Below, piece by piece: positions 58,678 through 64,000 of a DNA stretch of 64,000 nucleotides. Positions within the stretch are counted from its first letter, which is position 1. Each line of letters begins with the position of its first letter. The position numbers and the translations under genes are program-made. The stretch is from Bacillota bacterium (GTDB lineage Bacteria; Bacillota; Clostridia; Peptostreptococcales; Anaerovoracaceae), in NCBI GenBank assembly GCA_029239605.1, contig JARBUO010000020.1:1-64000 (forward strand), read 5' to 3'. The notes beneath the pieces are model-generated. The model did no database searches. It saw nothing but the letters and a program-made list of their open reading frames with translations, and had not been told where the DNA came from.

Positions 58678-60168
58678 TTAAACAAAAGTTGCCCTGACAG
58701 CCGCTTCATCAAGTTCGCCGTCATCGGCAGCGATTTGATACCACGCACGATCCAGCGCATCGCTGATTTCCTGAGAAAGCGCCTCCGTCTCCGGATTGCC
58801 CAGAATCTCCGAAACGATTTCTCTGGCGTGATCAAAGCTTGTTTTGGCCCCCCTTTCGTTCCATTTTTCGAAGTTCTGGCGATCGATTACCGCGGAAGGC
58901 AGATAAGGCTCTTTTTTAAACCACTTCAAGGTATGCCTTGTGGCGAGATAATCGCCGTGGGAGCCCATCTGAGCAATGAGTTCTGCTGCAAGGGTTTCGT
59001 CAGAAAATTCGATCCCTCTGGCAAGCCGATGGGCCATTCCGCAGATTTCATTGTCGATTACCAGTTTTTCCAGGCTAAAGGTATTGCAGAAATCCAACAT
59101 GCCCGGACCGGAGATAATATCGATTCCGGCCATTGCGGCCAGAATTCCGCTGACAGCGCTTTCCAGTCCAGCCTGTGAATCACAACACTTTGCATCACTC
59201 AGACAGGCATAGGTATGAACAGGCATCCCATAGAATTTGCCTATCTGGGAACAAGCAGCTGCGATCATGCTGGTTTCGATTGAATTCAGTGATGTGGTCA
59301 TATTCTTCATGTCAAAAAACATAGGAGCACCACCATATATCATCGGGTTGCCGGGATTGATCAATTGGGTCAGTACGATACCGCTGAGGGACTCTACGGT
59401 GTGCAATAGAACGGAGCCGGCCAGAGTAGCCGGAGACGCTGCACCGAGCAGCGGTACGGAAATGGTTTCGATAGGCATGCCGCAGGCAGCTGCATCCAGT
59501 AGATTCCGACAGCTGACCTCAGTCCATTTCAGAGGCGGTATTGAGGTAATGTCAAGTACAGCACGGGGTTTTGCCCGAAGTTCATCAAAGCCTCCCGCAT
59601 CGGCTGCCAGAAGTTCTCTGATGGCTTTCACTCCATCCGCCGAGTATGCACCAGTAATAAATGGTTTTGTGGAGTGCTTCAAAAGTGCATATACCCTGAA
59701 ACTATCGCCGATGTTCTTTGGGATATCATAGGGAGTCAGGGCAGTTGCCAGCAGATCCACATGGGGCAATGCTTCACAGACCTTCGCAATCCTGACCAGA
59801 TCTGAAGAAACAGCTTCTCTTGCTGTTTTACCGTCAGACTCCAGCATACGGATTCCGGAAGAACCGGGATCAAAGTAAACGTTACCTGCACCAAGTACCG
59901 CGGCAGGTTTACCCCCTCTGCTATAAAGTGTAAAAGAGGACGGCACACTTTCAATGGCAGCAGTCACCATCTCAGGAGGAAGTTTAGCAATTCTGGTCTC
60001 AAAGTCTATGTGTGCACCACTTTCTTCCAAAATTTTCAAAGCAGCTTGATTCTGAAAGTATACACCGGTGTTTTCCAACAGATATAAAGCCCTTTCGTGA
60101 ATGGCAGAAATCTGATCATTAGACAGCATTTTGAGCTTCAGCTGATCCTGGAATGAGAATTTCTCCAT
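58678..60168 (-). CDS. MttB superfamily (trimethylamine methyltransferase-like), non-pyrrolysine
   Basis: VYFDPGSSGIRMLESDGKTAREAVSSDLVRIAKVCEALPHVDLLATALTP...GAPMFFDMKNMTTSLNSIE; continuous ORF without in-frame amber; start 60168. Confidence 0.85.
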   Translation of the reverse strand: MEKFSFQDQLKLKMLSNDQISAIHERALYLLENTGVYFQNQAALKILEESGAHIDFETRIAKLPPEMVTAAIESVPSSFTLYSRGGKPAAVLGAGNVYFDPGSSGIRMLESDGKTAREAVSSDLVRIAKVCEALPHVDLLATALTPYDIPKNIGDSFRVYALLKHSTKPFITGAYSADGVKAIRELLAADAGGFDELRAKPRAVLDITSIPPLKWTEVSCRNLLDAAACGMPIETISVPLLGAASPATLAGSVLLHTVESLSGIVLTQLINPGNPMIYGGAPMFFDMKNMTTSLNSIETSMIAAACSQIGKFYGMPVHTYACLSDAKCCDSQAGLESAVSGILAAMAGIDIISGPGMLDFCNTFSLEKLVIDNEICGMAHRLARGIEFSDETLAAELIAQMGSHGDYLATRHTLKWFKKEPYLPSAVIDRQNFEKWNERGAKTSFDHAREIVSEILGNPETEALSQEISDALDRAWYQIAADDGELDEAAVRATFV

Positions 60169-60481
60169 AATACCTCTCCTTATATTCTGAAAAGTCTTAC
60201 AATTACTCGCCTTAATCATATTCAAAAAAGATCGGTGATGATAGGAAATGTTTTTGTTATTCTTGTAGTATTTATTGTAATAACTTTGTTTTCCAATCAG
60301 TTTTCGTCCAGATTTATAGAATTTTTTTTATATTTTGTTACAAATTTTCGTAATCAAAAATACCTGGAACTTCCCCGTTTTTCGACAAAAATCCGATTGG
60401 AGAATGATAAGATAGGAAACCACATTTTTATCTATTGGGAAACGATATTTTTAAATAGACAAAAAAAGCAGGCTGTTGCTG

Positions 60482-62224
60482 TCAGCCTGCTGCGGATTTT
60501 GTCGCAAAAGCGTTGATAAATGCTCTGACGACGTCTGGATCAAATTGGGTTCCGGAATTTCGAAGCAGTTCATTGATTGCCTCTTCTTTTGTGAGAGGTA
60601 TCTTACGGTGTGGTCTTATGGTTGTCATGGCATCATAGCTGTCTGCCACAGCAATAATTCGGGCGTACAAATCGATTTCGAATCCCTTCAGTCCCCGGGG
60701 GTACCCGAGCCCGTCAAACCGCTCATGGTGCTCATAAACCATCCGCCTGCACTCCTTCAGAAACTGTGTAGAATGAAGGATGGTATAGCCGATTTCTGGA
60801 TGCTGGCGTACCAAATTCATCTCGTAGTCACTGAGCTTCCCCTCTTTTCGAAGAATATCCTCCGGAATGCCGATCTTACCAATATCATGAAGCAGACTGC
60901 CATAGATCAGGTTTTGAAGCTCTCCTTCCTGAAGGCCCAGCTCCGCACCGATGAGCACCGCATAGTCCTTGACCCTGTCGCAGTGTCCTCCCGTATACTG
61001 ATCCTTCGCTTCTATGGCATTGGCAAGCATTCGAACCGTCTCAAAATAAAGCCTCCGATTCTCTTCAAGGGCTCGTTCCAGCTCTGCCTGTCTGGCGTAA
61101 TCCTCTTCCCTCAGTTCATGAATCGTTCTGACCATTTTGTCGAAGTTTTCACTGAGAGATTCAAGCTCATCCCCTGTCTTTAAGTCCGTTTCTACAAAAT
61201 AATTCCCGGCACTGACCTGCTGAACTGCTTTGGTTATGATTTCGATGGGTCTTGATACGCTGCGCGCAAGAAAAACGCTAAGAAGTGCCGACATGGTCAG
61301 CCAGACAAGACTAATGCTGAAGGTGTATCGCTCCAGCCCCTTTAATTCTTTCACAAGGTGCTTATCATTATAAATGACCTCAATGACATTTTGCTGATTT
61401 GTTCCAATGGCATTCTCAATCTTGTAGGGGATATATCGATAATGCCGCTCAAATCCGTCTTTCTTTTCTGACTGATCAATGGAGACTCCCTCTTCAAGCG
61501 CCTGCTTCAGCGTACTAAGCTTTTTGGGATTAATCCTGATCAGTTCACCGGATGGATCATAGGTATAGGAATAGCCGTCTCTGTCGTAAACCGTTATCGC
61601 TTCCACAAAAGCATGGTTCTGTCTGATTTTTTTCTCGATGGAATCAAAGCCTATTCCTTCATATTTTTCCGTCATGACCTTCATATTCAGACCCGCTTCG
61701 AAGATATAACGGCCGTCTTCGCTTGGAAGATAGCTGTATCGCATGACACGATTGTCCCGGACAGAGAAAGAAAGCCGGTCGGATAGGTATATCCCATTGT
61801 TTCGAACACTGTTAAGAAACGCAACAAATTCCGGAATGTCCTGAAAGGAAAGACCTTCATCAATTGGGTCTGTGGTCAGGAGGATGCGGTTGTTCTCATC
61901 AATGACATAATAACTCAACCCGGGGACATCCTTCAGGTCCGGCAGTTTCAGCGATCCGTCACTCATATAACGAAACCGCATATCATAAAGTGCATTTCTG
62001 ATCTGTTCATCATATTGCAGTTCAAGCATGGAATAGTTGACATCTGCATCTTTTACCGCAAGAAGGACCTGCTCTTCCGCCATAATCTTTTCCTGCTCAA
62101 ACTTCCCCAGAAATACCTGCTCTGTATATCTGAACTGAATGACGCTGTAAAGCCCTATGCTGATGAAGCACAGCACGTAGATCATAATTGTCAGTTTAAT
62201 TTTAAACGGTTTCTTTCTTACCAT
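60482..62224 (-). CDS. Cache/HAMP sensor HD-GYP phosphodiesterase
   Basis: HAMP then LLHDIGKIGIPEDILRKEGKLSDYEM...YEHHERFDGLGYPRGL. Confidence 0.9.
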   Translation of the reverse strand: MVRKKPFKIKLTIMIYVLCFISIGLYSVIQFRYTEQVFLGKFEQEKIMAEEQVLLAVKDADVNYSMLELQYDEQIRNALYDMRFRYMSDGSLKLPDLKDVPGLSYYVIDENNRILLTTDPIDEGLSFQDIPEFVAFLNSVRNNGIYLSDRLSFSVRDNRVMRYSYLPSEDGRYIFEAGLNMKVMTEKYEGIGFDSIEKKIRQNHAFVEAITVYDRDGYSYTYDPSGELIRINPKKLSTLKQALEEGVSIDQSEKKDGFERHYRYIPYKIENAIGTNQQNVIEVIYNDKHLVKELKGLERYTFSISLVWLTMSALLSVFLARSVSRPIEIITKAVQQVSAGNYFVETDLKTGDELESLSENFDKMVRTIHELREEDYARQAELERALEENRRLYFETVRMLANAIEAKDQYTGGHCDRVKDYAVLIGAELGLQEGELQNLIYGSLLHDIGKIGIPEDILRKEGKLSDYEMNLVRQHPEIGYTILHSTQFLKECRRMVYEHHERFDGLGYPRGLKGFEIDLYARIIAVADSYDAMTTIRPHRKIPLTKEEAINELLRNSGTQFDPDVVRAFINAFATKSAAG

Positions 62225-62494
62225 TTGACAACCTCATGAAGAGCGGTGTATTTTTTTACCAAATCATACCATATATTTTGTCGTATTTCATCATTATTTG
62301 ACGAAAAAAATAATTTCTTTTATAATTGCTGCCGCAGGCTTAGGCTTCGATTTTCTTCTTCCAGCAAAAAGCAACAAAGGCAGCAGAATGATGTCTGCCG
62401 CCTCTTTGTATAACTCACTTTTTAATGTGATTTCTAACATTTCAGGATTTACCGTTACGATCAGGGACTTGATCTCTTCCGAAACAGAGTCTCA

Positions 62495-63766
62495 TCAGAG
62501 GATCAGTCGGGCCACAAGCCCTTCAATAATACCCCAGAAGGAGAAGTCCTGCCCTCCATAAACGAGCATCCAGTTATTGATGGTGTTTCCGAAGAAGTAG
62601 GAACCAAATCCCACCAAAAATATCATAATAACGCCGCTCAACGCAGCACCCACAACAGCGCCTCTCAAGCCTCCTGTCGCGTTTCCTATAATAGACGCCG
62701 TACCAATTTCAAAGAAACAGGTGACCGTGAGCGGTATAATAACCGTTGGAAACATCCCTGCTGTCATGATGATGGTAATCGTAGAGGTTATCATGGCGAT
62801 GATGAAGCCTATGATCAGGGCGTTGGGTGCATAGTTGAAAATCACTGGACAATCCAGTGCAGGAATTGCTCCGGGTACTAATTTTTCAGCGATCCCCTTG
62901 AAAGCAGGAACGATCTCCGCAATGAGCATGCGAACTCCAAGGAGCATAATCGTAATACCAACACCGAAGAATACGGACTTTGTAAAGATATATGTAAAAG
63001 CACCCGTTGATCCTCCGGCATAGCCCCATACCTCACCGGGATTAAGGTTGTTGGACAGCAGGATGAAGTACATAACGATATAGGTAATACAGATCACAAT
63101 GGATCCTGTAATAGAGACTTCTCTCAGAAAACTCAGACCCTTTGGGATCTTAAGATCCTCTGTAGATCGTCCCTTATTTCCGATTGCTTTCCCCAAATAA
63201 CCGGAAATAACGGAAAGTATGGTTGTCGGATGTCCGATGGTAAAACTGTCGTCCCCGGTAACCTCTCTGACCAGCGGTCTCATTAAATTTGGTGAAATTA
63301 CCATATATGCCGACGTAAATACAGCTGCAAGAACCACCAGCTTTACTCCCGAAAGACCGGCATCAACACCTGCTGCGATAAAAACATAGGGAAACCAATA
63401 CAGCATGTGTCCCGTTAAAAAGATGGATTTCCATCTGGTAAAGCGGGCAAATACCAGGTTGAATGCAAATGCAACCAGCATAACGATCCCGATTTGAGTT
63501 CCGTAAACCGTCATATCGATGTCAGGAGTACCGCTTGCGGCAGGCATCATCGTATTGAACGCCCCGGACAAGCCATCGATTGCTCTTGTTACGATGATAC
63601 CGGTACCTTGCGAGAGTACAAAAAATCCGATGGCAGTCATCAATGTTCCCCGAACGATTTCGCTTGTGGATTTTTTCTGTAGTATCAATCCGATCAAGGC
63701 AACAATTGCCAGAAAAATGGCGCCTTGACCAAAGATCTCGTTGATGATGAAATTAAGAACACCCAT
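62495..63766 (-). CDS. PTS ascorbate-type (UlaA/SgaT) transporter subunit IIC
   Basis: MGVLNFIINEIFGQGAIFLAIVALIGLILQKKSTSEIVRGTLMTAIGFFVLSQGTGIIV...LNNLNPGEVWGYAGGSTGAFTY-type IIC. Confidence 0.88.
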   Translation of the reverse strand: MGVLNFIINEIFGQGAIFLAIVALIGLILQKKSTSEIVRGTLMTAIGFFVLSQGTGIIVTRAIDGLSGAFNTMMPAASGTPDIDMTVYGTQIGIVMLVAFAFNLVFARFTRWKSIFLTGHMLYWFPYVFIAAGVDAGLSGVKLVVLAAVFTSAYMVISPNLMRPLVREVTGDDSFTIGHPTTILSVISGYLGKAIGNKGRSTEDLKIPKGLSFLREVSITGSIVICITYIVMYFILLSNNLNPGEVWGYAGGSTGAFTYIFTKSVFFGVGITIMLLGVRMLIAEIVPAFKGIAEKLVPGAIPALDCPVIFNYAPNALIIGFIIAMITSTITIIMTAGMFPTVIIPLTVTCFFEIGTASIIGNATGGLRGAVVGAALSGVIMIFLVGFGSYFFGNTINNWMLVYGGQDFSFWGIIEGLVARLIL

Positions 63767-63777
63767 GGTTACCCTCC

Positions 63778-64000
63778 TTATAATAATGATTCAGATAAAA
63801 ATAATAGCGTTTTTTCCCGGATTTCATCTTTATTCATGAAATTTGAAATTGGCACAACCGGGATTGCTGTTCTTTTCATAATTTGTTCTGCAAGCTCTGC
63901 AGAGGTGAAGATCACATCACAGGGAACCGTAGTGCATGTTCCTATATCTCCGCAGAAGACCTCTGCCTCCAGATTGTTTTCCTTGAGTATATCCTGGATC
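63778..64000 (-). CDS. PTS subunit IIB (lactose/ascorbate type), partial at the window edge
   Basis: Minus-strand frame ...ILKENNLEAEVFCGDIGTCTTVPCDVIFTSAELAEQIMKRTAIPVVPISNFMNKDEIREKTLLFLSESLL*, directly upstream of IIC. Confidence 0.7.
   Translation of the reverse strand, partial: IQDILKENNLEAEVFCGDIGTCTTVPCDVIFTSAELAEQIMKRTAIPVVPISNFMNKDEIREKTLLFLSESLL

Noticed and set aside
58678-60168. Pyrrolysine-containing MttB
   Set aside because: The ORF is continuous with no in-frame UAG, so there is no evidence for pyrrolysine.

Overview
This is a chromosomal window from a spore-forming, Clostridia-like Firmicute. Family calls come from reading the supplied translations and motifs; no database search was run. 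Most genes are on the minus strand. Contents: (1) a DUF2325 gene behind a strong promoter with two DtxR-like boxes; Ada; tRNA-Arg; AzlCD. (2) A catabolic island (about 4.1-13.8 kb): GntR/FCD regulator, GltS-like symporter, alanine-dehydrogenase-like enzyme, sigma54 PAS/AAA+ activator, SucD-like CoA-acylating aldehyde dehydrogenase and a four-subunit 2-oxoacid:ferredoxin oxidoreductase. It includes a near-consensus -24/-12 promoter and three helically phased GTTAKMATTTGGGCAC repeats not covered by any annotated gene. (3) HtrA protease, GH18 protein, beta-propeller protein, MFS/APC/NhaC transporters. (4) Spore-associated small genes (CotF-like pair, alpha/beta SASP, a SASP remnant, several unannotated small ORFs). 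(5) Poly-HAMP chemoreceptor, M23 peptidase, U32 peptidase with a 39-bp in-frame tandem duplication, ABC-F protein, a MITE-like palindromic element, and a six-gene tRNA cluster. (6) feoA plus a disrupted feoB. (7) A dense set of c-di-GMP turnover genes. (8) P-type ATPase, APC permease plus non-pyrrolysine MttB homolog, HD-GYP protein, and an UlaA-type PTS IIC with partial IIB. No CRISPR array, prophage or recognisable defence system was seen. The most interesting signals are the sigma54 regulatory architecture of the amino/oxo-acid island, the MITE-like element, and several decay or duplication events (feoB, SASP, U32, tRNA-Arg tail).
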